NCBI GenBank assembly: GCA_003554685.1
Contig: PWHA01000267.1
Location: 1-13,173, forward strand
Direction of reading: 5' to 3'
Length of the DNA stretch: 13,173 nt
Source: Halanaerobiaceae bacterium
Lineage (GTDB): Bacteria; Bacillota; Halanaerobiia; Halanaerobiales; Halarsenatibacteraceae
Positions 1-7,516 of the stretch are shown here, piece after piece. A program made the translations under genes and the position numbers. The notes beneath the pieces are model-generated. The model did not search any database. It was not told the DNA's origin and was given only the letters and a program-made list of their open reading frames with translations. Position 1 is the stretch's first letter. Every line of letters starts with the position of its first letter.

Positions 1-39
1 ATATTTTTGTTGCTAAAAGGCATACCTTTATTTTTCGGT

Positions 40-115
40 GGTGAGATAGCTCAGTTGGTAGAGCAGGGGACTGAAAATCCCCGTGTCGGCGGTTCGATTC
101 CGCCTCTCACCACCA
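40..115 (+). tRNA. tRNA-Phe (anticodon GAA)
   Basis: A complete cloverleaf can be folded by eye. The acceptor stem pairs 40-46 with 105-111, the discriminator is A112, and CCA is encoded at 113-115. The D-arm stem begins at 49. The anticodon stem pairs 66-70 with 78-82 around the loop 71-77, with anticodon GAA at 73-75. The T stem pairs 88-92 with 100-104 and the T loop is TTCGATT. Loop positions 36-38 are A-A-A, the recognition signal for MiaA, so this tRNA should be a substrate of the MiaA and MiaB enzymes encoded later in the window. A short T-run follows the CCA. No promoter can be judged, because only 39 bases precede the gene. Confidence 0.97.
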
Positions 116-180
116 TTTTTTATTTATATACAAGGAGTTTTGTGATATTACTAGAATTAAATATTATAGGAGGGGTTGTC

Positions 181-987
181 ATGCCCTGGTCTCTGTTAAT
201 TTTTCTTATAATACTTTTTATCTTTTTCTTTCCCATAGCAAAAAACCGCTCTTTAAATTATAGAAGGTTCAAGCAGATTAAATCTCTGGAAGAAAAGAGA
301 GAGAGCAAAATAATAACTTTAATTCATCGCCAGGAGATACTGAGCCTGGTGGGAATACCCTTTACCCGGTATATAGATATTGACGATTCTGAAGAAATTC
401 TCCGGGCTATCCGGGCGACAGCTGATGAAAAGCCCATTGATCTTATTCTCCATACTCCCGGTGGATTGGTGCTGGCAGCAGAGCAGATTGCCCGGGCTGT
501 GGAAAATCACTCCGGAAATGTCACGGTAATGATACCTCACTATGCTATGTCAGGTGGAACTTTAATTGCTCTGGCAGCAGATGAAATTATCATGGACCAC
601 AATGCCGTTCTCGGGCCGGTGGATCCTCAGATTAGTGGTTACCCGGCTGAATCAATCATGAATGTTGCCCGCCAGAAATCAATTGATGAAATTTCAGATG
701 AAACTTTGATTTTAGACAATATTGCCCAAAAAGCTGTTCAGCAGCTGGAACATTTTATCCGCAAACTCCTGAAAGATAAATTAGCAGATAATGAAATTGA
801 TAACATTATTGAAAATCTCTGTCACGGAAAATATACTCATGATTTTCCCATAACCTGTGAAATTCTCAGGGAATTAAAACTGGATTATTCCGTTGAACTT
901 CCTGAAGAGGTATATAATCTAATGGAACTTTATCCTCAACCCAAGGGCCGTAAACCTTCGGTCTATCATGTTGCAGGCAAATCTTGA
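181..987 (+). CDS. Membrane-anchored ClpP-class serine protease, SDH_sah family
   Basis: This 268-residue protein matches the serine dehydrogenase proteinase (SDH_sah) family, membrane-tethered relatives of ClpP and SppA. Residues 4-20 form one strongly hydrophobic segment followed by a basic stretch, as expected for an N-terminal anchor with the catalytic domain in the cytoplasm. The ClpP-fold signatures are visible: TPGG at 92-95 (oxyanion region) and YAMSGGT at 121-127, with Ser124 the likely nucleophile. ADEI and GPVDPQ follow in the expected order. I chose the ATG at 181 because AGGAGGGG at 168-175 is ideally spaced and the membrane segment begins immediately after. An in-frame GTG at 142 with a nearer AAGGAG is a weaker alternative. 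A longer open frame runs back through the tRNA and is not real. The substrate is unknown; membrane protein quality control is inferred. The downstream neighbour is convergent, so no operon partner is visible. Confidence 0.88.
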   Translation: MPWSLLIFLIILFIFFFPIAKNRSLNYRRFKQIKSLEEKRESKIITLIHRQEILSLVGIPFTRYIDIDDSEEILRAIRATADEKPIDLILHTPGGLVLAAEQIARAVENHSGNVTVMIPHYAMSGGTLIALAADEIIMDHNAVLGPVDPQISGYPAESIMNVARQKSIDEISDETLILDNIAQKAVQQLEHFIRKLLKDKLADNEIDNIIENLCHGKYTHDFPITCEILRELKLDYSVELPEEVYNLMELYPQPKGRKPSVYHVAGKS

Positions 988-988
988 C

Positions 989-1921
989 CTACATTTCAGG
1001 CAGTTCATCAATAGCCTGTTTCTTCTGTTCGGTATCGGTATGGGTGTAAATCTGGGTGGTTGAAATATTAGCATGACCCAGCAGATCCTGAAGAACCTTG
1101 ATGTCCTTGGTCTGATGATAGAGAGAGGTGGCAAAGGTATGCCTTAGTTTGTGAGGGGTAATCTTGCTGGCCTGACGCAGTCCGGCCTCCTTGGCATATT
1201 TTTTTACAAAAATCTGGATGGTTCGGGGGGAAATTCTCCGGCCGTGGCTGGAAAGAAAGAGAGCCTCTTCATCTTTTTCCTCTTTAACTTTGATTTCATC
1301 CCGGATTGGCAGATAATCCAGAATTGCTTCCATTACATCATTATGCAGCGGGATGAATCTTTCTTTGTTGCCCTTGCCGTAAAATTTGAGAGCTTCATCA
1401 TCAAAATCCAGATTCTCAAGGTTGAGATTAACCAGCTCAGATATTCTCAAGCCAGCGTAGAGAAACAGCTTGGCAATGGCGAGATCGCGAATTTTATTCC
1501 GGGAATCTGAATTCTCTATTGTTCTGATATATTTCCGGGCTTCATTGGTCTTCATGTAAATAGGTTCAGCTCTGGTTTCAGTTTTGGAAGCCTGAACAGT
1601 TTCAGCGGGATTATTATTCAGCTTTTTTTCTCTTACCAGAAATTTAAAAAAGGAACGGAGAGAATAGAGTTTTCTATTGCGGGTAGCGGGAGAATTTTCC
1701 TGAATGATAATGATATCCCCCAGGAAATCAACAATTTCGTACTTTTCAATTCTTTTTACCGGAAATTTTTCCGGATAACTCTCTTTCTTTTGAAGATAGT
1801 TTTTGAATATCTCCAGGTCATTAAGATATTCTTTGACAGTCAGCTTGGAATAACCTCTTTCAACCAGTAAATAACGCTGAAATTCCTGCATGGCTTTGGC
1901 ATAGGTAATTGAATCAGACAT
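989..1921 (-). CDS. Tyrosine recombinase, XerC/XerD-like
   Basis: This 310-residue protein has the two-domain architecture of XerC/XerD-type recombinases, which cut and rejoin DNA through a 3'-phosphotyrosine. An N-terminal SAM-like DNA-binding domain (about 8-100) precedes the catalytic domain (about 120-300). The full catalytic set is present: Arg159 (AGLRISEL), Lys183 (GKGNKER), His257 and Arg260 (HKLRH), His283 (LLGHANISTTQ) and the nucleophile Tyr292. The ATG at 1921-1919 has AAAGGA upstream on the minus strand. It is slightly longer than typical XerD, with an acidic and basic insertion near 208-220. Codon and base use resemble the flanking genes, and no attachment-site repeats, excisionase or phage genes lie nearby, so a chromosome-maintenance role (dimer resolution) is more likely than an integrase role. 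Whether it is the XerC or XerD equivalent, or a third paralogue, cannot be decided here. Its stop codon is one base from the stop of the opposing protease gene. Confidence 0.9.
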   Translation of the reverse strand: MSDSITYAKAMQEFQRYLLVERGYSKLTVKEYLNDLEIFKNYLQKKESYPEKFPVKRIEKYEIVDFLGDIIIIQENSPATRNRKLYSLRSFFKFLVREKKLNNNPAETVQASKTETRAEPIYMKTNEARKYIRTIENSDSRNKIRDLAIAKLFLYAGLRISELVNLNLENLDFDDEALKFYGKGNKERFIPLHNDVMEAILDYLPIRDEIKVKEEKDEEALFLSSHGRRISPRTIQIFVKKYAKEAGLRQASKITPHKLRHTFATSLYHQTKDIKVLQDLLGHANISTTQIYTHTDTEQKKQAIDELPEM

Positions 1922-2034
1922 CTATATCATCCTTTCAGAAAAGCAGGGTTTTACGAAATTTTATCTATATATTAAGTTAAAGAAAATTTATTTAATTCCT
2001 GCCTGTCATTTAAAAATAATCGGAGGTGGTTTTT

Positions 2035-2658
2035 TTGGCTGAGGAAAATAACGATAAAAAAACATATCAGATTAAAAATCAGGAACAGGCTGATCTTTTA
2101 ACTGACCCTATTGGTTTAACCATTCTGGTAGCCATGGAAGAAAACGAATGGGTAACAGCAGAATCACTGGCCCGGGAAATCGATGAAGACCAGGCCATGG
2201 TAATGGATTATCTTCTGCGCATGACCGAAGCAGATATGGTGGAATCTCATCAGCAGGAAAAGATGACATTCAGAAAAAGAGCTCAGTACTACTCTCTCGG
2301 TCAGGTCTTTTCCAGTATTCCCGAAAATATTGATAATCACTGGGTCTTTGGCCTGATTCAACACCTATCCAGTGATTTCAGAGACCTTCTTGGGCTGCTT
2401 CAGAATTATGACAATATCGGGGAAGCTCTGGAAGACAATGAATATTATGGCAGGAAGGCGCTATTTCTGGGAATTCAGAAACTTTATCTTTCTGAAGAGG
2501 ATCTGGAGAATTTTCGCCAGGAAATCAATGACATAATAAAAAAATATCGTGATACTTCTCGAAAAAGCTCGGAAACCAGAGAATTCGAAGCGGCCTTTTT
2601 TGTCAAACCCTATCTGCCCTCTATCTATAAGATAATCTCGGATAAAAGAAAAAAGTGA
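2035..2658 (+). CDS. ArsR-like winged-helix transcriptional regulator
   Basis: This 207-residue protein probably binds DNA. Residues about 20-90 look like an ArsR-type winged helix-turn-helix: LLTDPIGLTIL at the start, a recognition-helix region around 42-66, and a wing ending in RAQYYSL at 82-88. The C-terminal half (about 95-207) is helical and acidic-to-basic, without a domain I can name. It may serve as a dimerisation or effector part. There is no cysteine in the protein, so classic cysteine metal sensing is excluded. The start is the TTG at 2035: GGAGG at 2022-2026 stands 8 bases upstream, whereas a GTG at 2026 would lie inside that ribosome-binding site. It is divergent from the recombinase gene across 113 bases, so it may control itself or that neighbour, but nothing in the sequence proves this. 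Its ligand is unknown. Confidence 0.75.
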   Translation: MAEENNDKKTYQIKNQEQADLLTDPIGLTILVAMEENEWVTAESLAREIDEDQAMVMDYLLRMTEADMVESHQQEKMTFRKRAQYYSLGQVFSSIPENIDNHWVFGLIQHLSSDFRDLLGLLQNYDNIGEALEDNEYYGRKALFLGIQKLYLSEEDLENFRQEINDIIKKYRDTSRKSSETREFEAAFFVKPYLPSIYKIISDKRKK

Positions 2659-2692
2659 TAGTAAAGGATTATACAGCTATGTCAGGTATTTT

Positions 2693-2701
2693 TGTTATAA
2701 T
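2693..2701 (+). promoter_or_regulatory. Extended -10 promoter candidate for the glutaredoxin-like gene
   Basis: The sequence TGTTATAAT fits the extended -10 consensus TGnTATAAT exactly. No good -35 hexamer lies 16-18 bases upstream, which is tolerated by extended -10 promoters. Transcription would begin near 2708, giving a leader of about 33 bases with the AAAGGAGG ribosome-binding site at 2725-2732. The upstream regulator gene ends at 2658, so this promoter would separate the two genes. Confidence 0.5.
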
Positions 2702-2740
2702 CCATAGCAGTACAAACTATAAAGAAAGGAGGCTTTATCT

Positions 2741-2977
2741 ATGGAAAAACTAACTCTTTACTATACTCCCTACTGCCCCTACTGTAAAAAGGTCCTCGAT
2801 TTTCTGGAAGATAAAAATGTAGAGGTTGAAATGAAAAATATCAATGAAAACATTGAAGCAAAAAAGGAGCTAAAGAAAGAGGGGGGTAAGGGTCAGGTGC
2901 CCTGTCTTTTTATTGAGGGGGAACCTCTCTATGAATCAGATGATATTATCAGATGGTTTAATGAAAATATAGAATAA
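2741..2977 (+). CDS. Glutaredoxin-like thiol-disulfide protein
   Basis: This 78-residue single-domain protein has a glutaredoxin/NrdH-type thioredoxin fold. The redox motif is CPYC at Cys12-Cys15, preceded by the first beta strand (KLTLYYTPY). The cis-proline loop is GQVPCLFI with Pro54, and YESDDIIRWF near the end is the usual C-terminal helix. An additional cysteine, Cys55, follows the cis-proline. Such proteins reduce disulfides or mixed disulfides in the cytoplasm using glutathione, thioredoxin reductase or other low-molecular thiols. Which donor applies here is not visible, since no reductase or ribonucleotide reductase gene is adjacent. The ATG at 2741 has a strong ribosome-binding site 8 bases upstream. 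The gene appears monocistronic, between its own promoter candidate and the separate cold-shock promoter. Confidence 0.88.
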   Translation: MEKLTLYYTPYCPYCKKVLDFLEDKNVEVEMKNINENIEAKKELKKEGGKGQVPCLFIEGEPLYESDDIIRWFNENIE

Positions 2978-3020
2978 TTGAGCATTTTAAATATTTTTTT
3001 CATAAAATAACTAATTTGCC

Positions 3021-3052
3021 TTGATAATATCTGCTTAATATGTTATTGTAAT
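3021..3052 (+). promoter_or_regulatory. Promoter candidate for the cold-shock gene
   Basis: TTGATA at 3021-3026 is a good -35 hexamer. Two -10 candidates follow: TATTGT at 3044-3049 with 17-base spacing, and TGTAAT at 3047-3052 with a better match but 20-base spacing. Transcription would begin around 3056-3060, so the leader is only about 40 bases. That is far shorter than the long cold-responsive leader of E. coli cspA. Confidence 0.4.
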
Positions 3053-3098
3053 ATAGGAAGCAAAAATCAAGATTAAAGATTTAGGAGGAATCAGATTA

Positions 3099-3308
3099 AT
3101 GATTTACACAGGAAATGTTAAATGGTTTGACACCAAGAAAGGTTTTGGATTTATCGAGCGTGAAGGTGAAGAAGAAGACGTTTTTGTCCACTTTTCAGCA
3201 ATTGAAGAAGAAGGATTTAAAAACCTGGAAGACGGTCAGGAAGTAGAATTTGAAATCGTCGAAACCGACCGCGGCCCTCAGGCCGAAAATGTAATGAAGG
3301 TTGAATAA
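3099..3308 (+). CDS. Cold-shock protein (CspA/CspB family)
   Basis: This 69-residue protein is a single cold-shock domain, an OB-fold that binds single-stranded RNA and DNA and acts as an RNA chaperone in the cytoplasm. The start GNVKWFDTKKGFGFIE is diagnostic: RNP1 is KGFGFIE at 14-20 and RNP2 is VFVHF at 28-32. The end, GPQAENV, is also standard. The length is normal for the family. The loop REGEEEDV at 21-28 is noticeably acidic. The ATG at 3099 is preceded by AGGAGG about 10 bases upstream. The gene stands alone between its own promoter candidate and a strong terminator. Whether it is induced by cold cannot be judged, because there is no long structured leader. Confidence 0.95.
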   Translation: MIYTGNVKWFDTKKGFGFIEREGEEEDVFVHFSAIEEEGFKNLEDGQEVEFEIVETDRGPQAENVMKVE

Positions 3309-3330
3309 TTGTTCTACTGGAAGAGAATTC

Positions 3331-3365
3331 AAGCCCCCGGCTTTCTGGCCGGGGGTTTTGTTTTT
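3331..3365 (+). terminator. Intrinsic terminator after the cold-shock gene
   Basis: A very GC-rich hairpin pairs CCCCCGGC (3334-3341) with GCCGGGGG (3348-3355) around a 6-base loop. It is extended at its base by A-U and G-U pairs, and the T-rich tract TTTTGTTTTT follows at 3356-3365. This is a textbook rho-independent terminator and separates the cold-shock gene from the miaB operon promoter. Confidence 0.93.
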
Positions 3366-3433
3366 GCATAGGGTTAACTGCAGCAGCTGGCTTCAATGTG
3401 TAAAATAACTAATAGTAGCTGGTTTAATCATTT

Positions 3434-3462
3434 TTGAATTATAGATTTTAATATAGTATAAT
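3434..3462 (+). promoter_or_regulatory. Promoter of the miaB-mutS-mutL-miaA operon
   Basis: TTGAAT at 3434-3439 and TATAAT at 3457-3462 are separated by exactly 17 bases. A second TATAAT overlaps at 3462-3467. This is the best housekeeping-type promoter in the window. Transcription should start near 3469-3472, giving a leader of about 70 bases that contains the hairpin at 3483-3501. Confidence 0.75.
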
Positions 3463-3482
3463 ATAATAGTATGAAATTTATC

Positions 3483-3501
3483 GCCCAATTAAAGATTGGG
3501 C
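3483..3501 (+). promoter_or_regulatory. Leader hairpin upstream of miaB
   Basis: A perfect 7-bp inverted repeat, GCCCAAT (3483-3489) and ATTGGGC (3495-3501), encloses a 5-base loop. It lies about 13 bases into the predicted transcript and some 40 bases before the miaB start. The downstream TATTTTAAT is T-rich but interrupted, so it is at best a weak attenuator. A transcript-stabilising 5' hairpin or a protein-binding site are alternatives. Confidence 0.45.
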
Positions 3502-3543
3502 TATTTTAATATGATCTAATTTGTTTTAGGTGGTGGATCCTAC

Positions 3544-4872
3544 TTGAAATATAAAATTATAACCTACGGCTGCCAGATGAATGAGCATGATTCTGAAAAA
3601 ATCGCCGGCATGCTGGAGAGTATGGGCTTCAGGCCTGCTGCTAAAGATAATGAGGCTGATGTAATAGTATTTAACACCTGTCTGGTCAGGGAAAATGCCG
3701 AACTTAAGGTCCATGGCAAGGTGGGCTCCTATAAACCTCTAAAAGAGGAGAACCCCGATTTAATCCTGGCTGTGGGCGGCTGTATGATGCAGCAGCAGGA
3801 AATTGCTGATGAATTTTACCGCAAACATTCTCATGTCGATATTGTTTTTGGCACCCACAATCTTGCGGAACTTCCTGCTTTAATTCAGCAGGTTAAGTCC
3901 GGGCAGGATAGAATTATGGAAGTCTGGGAGGGAGACAGAGGGCTGCTGCCCGATGTTCCCACCAGGAGAAAAAATAATTATCAGGCCTGGCTGACAGTTA
4001 TTCAGGGCTGTGAAAATTACTGCAGTTATTGTATAGTGCCCCATGTTAGGGGACAGGAACGCAGCCGGCCGCCGGAAGATATTCTCAAAGAAGCTGAAAA
4101 TCTAGCCCGGGAGGGGTTTATTGAGCTTACCCTGCTCGGTCAGAATGTCAATTCCTACGGTCAGGACCTTGAGGAAACCATTAATTTTCCCGCTCTTTTA
4201 GTCAGGATTTCGTCAGTCTCAGATATCAGAAGAATTCGCTTTATGACCTCCCATCCCCGGGATTTTTACCGGGAATTAATTGCAGTCTGTGCCGAAAAGG
4301 AAAATATCTGCCCCCATTTTCACCTGCCGGTTCAGGCTGGCAGCACCAGAGTTCTTAGAGATATGAACCGGGGATATACGCGGGAGGAATATCTAAAACT
4401 GGTTGAGAGAATCAGGCAGCAAATTCCTGAAGCCGCCATCACCACCGATATCATAGTCGGCTTTCCAGGAGAAACCGAGCAGGAATTTGAGGAAACCATC
4501 TCCCTGGTAAAGGAGGTCAGGTTTGATATGGCCTTTACCTTTACCTATTCACCCCGGGAAGGTACTCCGGCTGCCGGCAGAGAGGATTCTGTTTCCCGGC
4601 AGGAAAAGAGCAGAAGACTGCAGCGGCTGATGGAGGTTCAAAATAATATCAGCCGGGAAATAAATCAAGAACTGATTGGCAGCCAGCAGGAAGTCCTGAT
4701 TGAAGGGGAAAGCAAAAAGGATCCCGATTATTACTCCGGCAGGACAGCTACCAATAAGCTGGTGATAGTGCCGGCCTGCCTGGCTAAAATTGGCAAAATT
4801 GTCCCGGTAAAAATCACCGAGGCCGGTAGCTGGACTCTTTATGGTGAAATCACCGGAAACTGTCAATCTTGA
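3544..4872 (+). CDS. miaB: tRNA-2-methylthio-N6-dimethylallyladenosine synthase MiaB
   Basis: MiaB is a radical-SAM methylthiotransferase that adds sulfur and a methyl group at C2 of i6A37 in tRNAs reading UNN codons, giving ms2i6A. The 442-residue product has all three domains. The N-terminal UPF0004 domain carries Cys10, Cys46 and Cys80, ligands of the auxiliary iron-sulfur cluster. The radical-SAM core (about 145-370) has the CxxxCxxC motif Cys156, Cys160, Cys163 for the SAM-binding cluster. A C-terminal TRAM RNA-binding domain occupies roughly 373-438. The TTG at 3544 must be the start, because the next in-frame ATG (codon 12) would remove the conserved Cys10; AGGTGG at 3528-3533 is the ribosome-binding site. 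It is the first gene of an operon that also contains miaA, whose product makes its substrate. A related MtaB- or RimO-type function is unlikely given the context and the GCENYCSYCIVP sequence. Confidence 0.95.
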   Translation: MKYKIITYGCQMNEHDSEKIAGMLESMGFRPAAKDNEADVIVFNTCLVRENAELKVHGKVGSYKPLKEENPDLILAVGGCMMQQQEIADEFYRKHSHVDIVFGTHNLAELPALIQQVKSGQDRIMEVWEGDRGLLPDVPTRRKNNYQAWLTVIQGCENYCSYCIVPHVRGQERSRPPEDILKEAENLAREGFIELTLLGQNVNSYGQDLEETINFPALLVRISSVSDIRRIRFMTSHPRDFYRELIAVCAEKENICPHFHLPVQAGSTRVLRDMNRGYTREEYLKLVERIRQQIPEAAITTDIIVGFPGETEQEFEETISLVKEVRFDMAFTFTYSPREGTPAAGREDSVSRQEKSRRLQRLMEVQNNISREINQELIGSQQEVLIEGESKKDPDYYSGRTATNKLVIVPACLAKIGKIVPVKITEAGSWTLYGEITGNCQS

Positions 4873-4886
4873 AATGAGGTGATAGC

Positions 4887-7505
4887 TTGGGTAATCTAAC
4901 GCCCATGATGCAGCAGTATCAATCATTAAAAAAACAATATTCTGACAGCATACTATTTTTCCGGCTGGGTGACTTTTATGAAATGTTTGGCGAGGATGCC
5001 AAAGAGGCTGCCAGGATACTTGATATAGCTCTGACCTCCCGCAATAAAGGAGGAGGCAATAAAACACCCATGGCCGGGGTCCCGGCTCATTCGGCTTCTT
5101 CCTATATAGCAAAGCTGATCGAATCCGATTATAAAGTGGCTATCTGTGAACAGATCGAGGATGTCGAAGAAAGCTCCGGTTTGGTTGACCGGGATGTAAT
5201 CCGGGTAATAACACCCGGTACAGTTATTGAGGATGAAATTCTCCCGGAAAGAGAAAATAACTATCTGGCAGCCCTGAGCCGGCTGGAAAATAGATATGGC
5301 TTTGCCTATATTGATATATCCACCGGTGAGTTTGCCGCCACCGAGGTAAATAAAATTGACACCATTATCGATGAAATTGATCGACTGCAGCCCAGCGAGC
5401 TGATTCTTTCAGAAAAAGTCCAGCAGATTCCAGCCTGGGAAAATTACCGGAAAAATAATGACTTTCAAATAACCCCGGGAGCGGAAATTGAATTACAGCA
5501 GGCCGGCGATATCCTGGAAGATTTTTTTGAAAATGAAGAGGGAGAGGGGTATTCCTCCCGGATTCAAAATTTATCTGCAGCTCGAACCGCGGCTGCAGAA
5601 ATAATCAATTACATTAAACAAACCCAGAAACAGGCTTTCAGTCACATCAAAAAGCTGGAAAGCTATTTTGTTGAAGATTACATGGTGCTCGATGCCAGCA
5701 CCAGGAGAAATTTAGAGCTCTGTCAGACCATCCGGGAACAGCGGAAAAAGGGTTCATTGCTGTCAATACTGGATAAAACTACCACTTCGATGGGTTCCCG
5801 CAGACTGAAAAAATGGATTAACCAGCCTCTGCTCCAGCCCGAGCAGATCAACAAAAGACTGGCTGCCGTGGCAGAGCTTAACAGCAGCTTTGTCAGACGC
5901 AATAAAATTCAGGAAGTGCTTAAAGACATTTATGACCTGGAAAGATTGTTGAGCAAGATCAGCTATCAGTCGATAAATCCCCGGGATATGGCTGCCCTCC
6001 GCAATTCTCTCTACCTGATCCCGGAGCTTAAGAATCGGCTGGAAGAATTTGACTCCCGCTATCTGACTCAAATCCATGAGGAACTTGATGAAATGCCGGA
6101 ACTTACCGCCAGTCTCACAGAGGCTCTGGTAGAAGACCCGCCTCACTCTTCCACAGAGGGAGGTCTGATCAAAGAGGGGTTTAACCGGGAGCTGGATGAG
6201 CTGAGAGGGGAGTGTAAGTCTGCCAGGGACTGGATTGCCAGCCTGCAGGCCTCTGAAAGAAAGAGAACCGGAATCAGCTCCCTCAAGGTTGGTTTTAACA
6301 AAGTTTTTGGCTATTACATTGAAGTAACCAAAGCCAATTTAGATAAAGTCCCTGATAATTATGAAAGAAAACAGACCTTAAGCAACAGCGAAAGGTACAT
6401 TATTCCTGAACTGAAGGAAAAAGAATCGATTGTTCTTGGTGCTGAAGAAAAAATAAATGAGCTGGAATATGATATTTTCTGCAGTTTAAGAGAAAAATGC
6501 CAGGAAAATATCAGCCGCATCAAAGAGACAGCCGGCTCTCTGGCTTCCCTGGATGTTTTGGCCTCGCTCAGTCAGGTTTCTCTGGAAAATGATTACTGCC
6601 GGCCGGAAATTCACAGCGGTGATGAAATCTCGATAACTGCCGGCCGCCATCCGGTGGTAGAAACTATGGTTGACATAAGTTTTGTTCCCAATCATACCCG
6701 GCTGGATCTCTCCGAAAACCGCTTTCTCATTATTACCGGCCCCAATATGTCAGGTAAGTCCACCTACATGCGGCAGGTGGCCCTGATTACCCTGATGGCC
6801 CAGGTCGGCTCTTTTGTTCCAGCAGCATCTGCCAGTATCGGTCTGACTGACCGGATTTTTACCCGGGTGGGAGCCAGCGATGATCTTTCCACCGGACAGA
6901 GCACTTTCATGGTGGAAATGAACGAGGTCAGCAATATTGTCCATAATGCCACCTCCCGCAGCCTGATAATTCTGGATGAAATTGGCCGGGGTACCAGCAC
7001 CTATGACGGCATGAGTCTGGCCTGGGCGGTCAGCAAATACATCAATGATCCCAAAAAAATTGGAGCCAGAACCCTGTTTGCCACCCATTATCATGAAATG
7101 ACAGAACTGGCCAACCGAATTGAAGGGATTAAGAATTTAAATGTCCTGGTTGCCGAAGAAGATGAAGAGGTTCGTTTTCTCTATCAGATTGAACCAGGTT
7201 CAGCCAGCCAGAGTTATGGCATTGAAGTGGGAAAGCTGGCCGGCCTGCCCGAAGAGATCATTGAGGAAGCCGGTAATATTCTGGCCCGGCTGGAATCCAG
7301 CAACGGCAATCCGGCTGTCAGAACAAAAAAGTTCAGCAAGAAGCTTGAGCAGCAGAATCCTGATCAGTTAAACTTTTTCTCCCTGACCGATAAAGAAAAG
7401 GAAGTTATCTCGGAGTTAAAGGAACTGGATCTCAATAATATTACTCCCATCAAGGCCCTGGAAATACTTTATGATTTCAAACAGACCCTTCTGGGAGATG
7501 AATAG
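4887..7505 (+). CDS. mutS: DNA mismatch repair protein MutS
   Basis: MutS scans DNA for mispairs and, as an ATP-dependent sliding clamp, recruits MutL. The 872-residue product has the full length of the MutS1 family. The mismatch-reading Phe-x-Glu is Phe30-Tyr31-Glu32 (GDFYEMF). The connector and the lever/clamp core occupy about 125-560. The ATPase has Walker A GPNMSGKST at 618-626, the Walker B end Asp697-Glu698 (LDEIGRGTSTYDG), and the FATHYHEM switch. Near the C-terminus, QLNFF at 827-831 resembles the beta-clamp-binding motif QLSFF of Bacillus subtilis MutS, so coupling to the replication clamp is likely. The TTG at 4887 is preceded by GAGGTGA, 14 bases after the miaB stop. The first in-frame ATG is codon 7. 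mutL follows after 11 bases. I see no missing residue or truncation. Confidence 0.98.
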   Translation: MGNLTPMMQQYQSLKKQYSDSILFFRLGDFYEMFGEDAKEAARILDIALTSRNKGGGNKTPMAGVPAHSASSYIAKLIESDYKVAICEQIEDVEESSGLVDRDVIRVITPGTVIEDEILPERENNYLAALSRLENRYGFAYIDISTGEFAATEVNKIDTIIDEIDRLQPSELILSEKVQQIPAWENYRKNNDFQITPGAEIELQQAGDILEDFFENEEGEGYSSRIQNLSAARTAAAEIINYIKQTQKQAFSHIKKLESYFVEDYMVLDASTRRNLELCQTIREQRKKGSLLSILDKTTTSMGSRRLKKWINQPLLQPEQINKRLAAVAELNSSFVRRNKIQEVLKDIYDLERLLSKISYQSINPRDMAALRNSLYLIPELKNRLEEFDSRYLTQIHEELDEMPELTASLTEALVEDPPHSSTEGGLIKEGFNRELDELRGECKSARDWIASLQASERKRTGISSLKVGFNKVFGYYIEVTKANLDKVPDNYERKQTLSNSERYIIPELKEKESIVLGAEEKINELEYDIFCSLREKCQENISRIKETAGSLASLDVLASLSQVSLENDYCRPEIHSGDEISITAGRHPVVETMVDISFVPNHTRLDLSENRFLIITGPNMSGKSTYMRQVALITLMAQVGSFVPAASASIGLTDRIFTRVGASDDLSTGQSTFMVEMNEVSNIVHNATSRSLIILDEIGRGTSTYDGMSLAWAVSKYINDPKKIGARTLFATHYHEMTELANRIEGIKNLNVLVAEEDEEVRFLYQIEPGSASQSYGIEVGKLAGLPEEIIEEAGNILARLESSNGNPAVRTKKFSKKLEQQNPDQLNFFSLTDKEKEVISELKELDLNNITPIKALEILYDFKQTLLGDE

Positions 7506-7516
7506 GATGATTGCCC

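Noticed and set aside
140..167. Promoter (TTGTGA-16-TATTAT) for the protease gene
   Set aside because: It would start transcription inside the ribosome-binding site for the ATG at 181; the second hexamer is probably coincidental in AT-rich sequence.
7..180. N-terminal extension of the protease gene running through the tRNA
   Set aside because: The frame overlaps a complete tRNA-Phe gene; an optimal ribosome-binding site and the membrane anchor place the start at 181.
40..1921. Integrated element between tRNA-Phe and the tyrosine recombinase
   Set aside because: No second copy of the tRNA 3' end was seen in the window, there are no phage, conjugation or excisionase genes, and composition matches the neighbours.
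1922..2034. Divergent promoters between the recombinase and regulator genes
   Set aside because: The region is AT-rich with several -10-like hexamers, but none has a convincing -35 at proper spacing on either strand.
6750..7094. Long minus-strand open frames inside mutS and other genes
   Set aside because: They are antisense shadows of well-recognised conserved genes, with no ribosome-binding site or family resemblance.
7511..7516. TTG start for mutL
   Set aside because: Only about 3 bases separate it from AGGA; the ATG two codons later has normal spacing and gives the standard MutL N-terminus.
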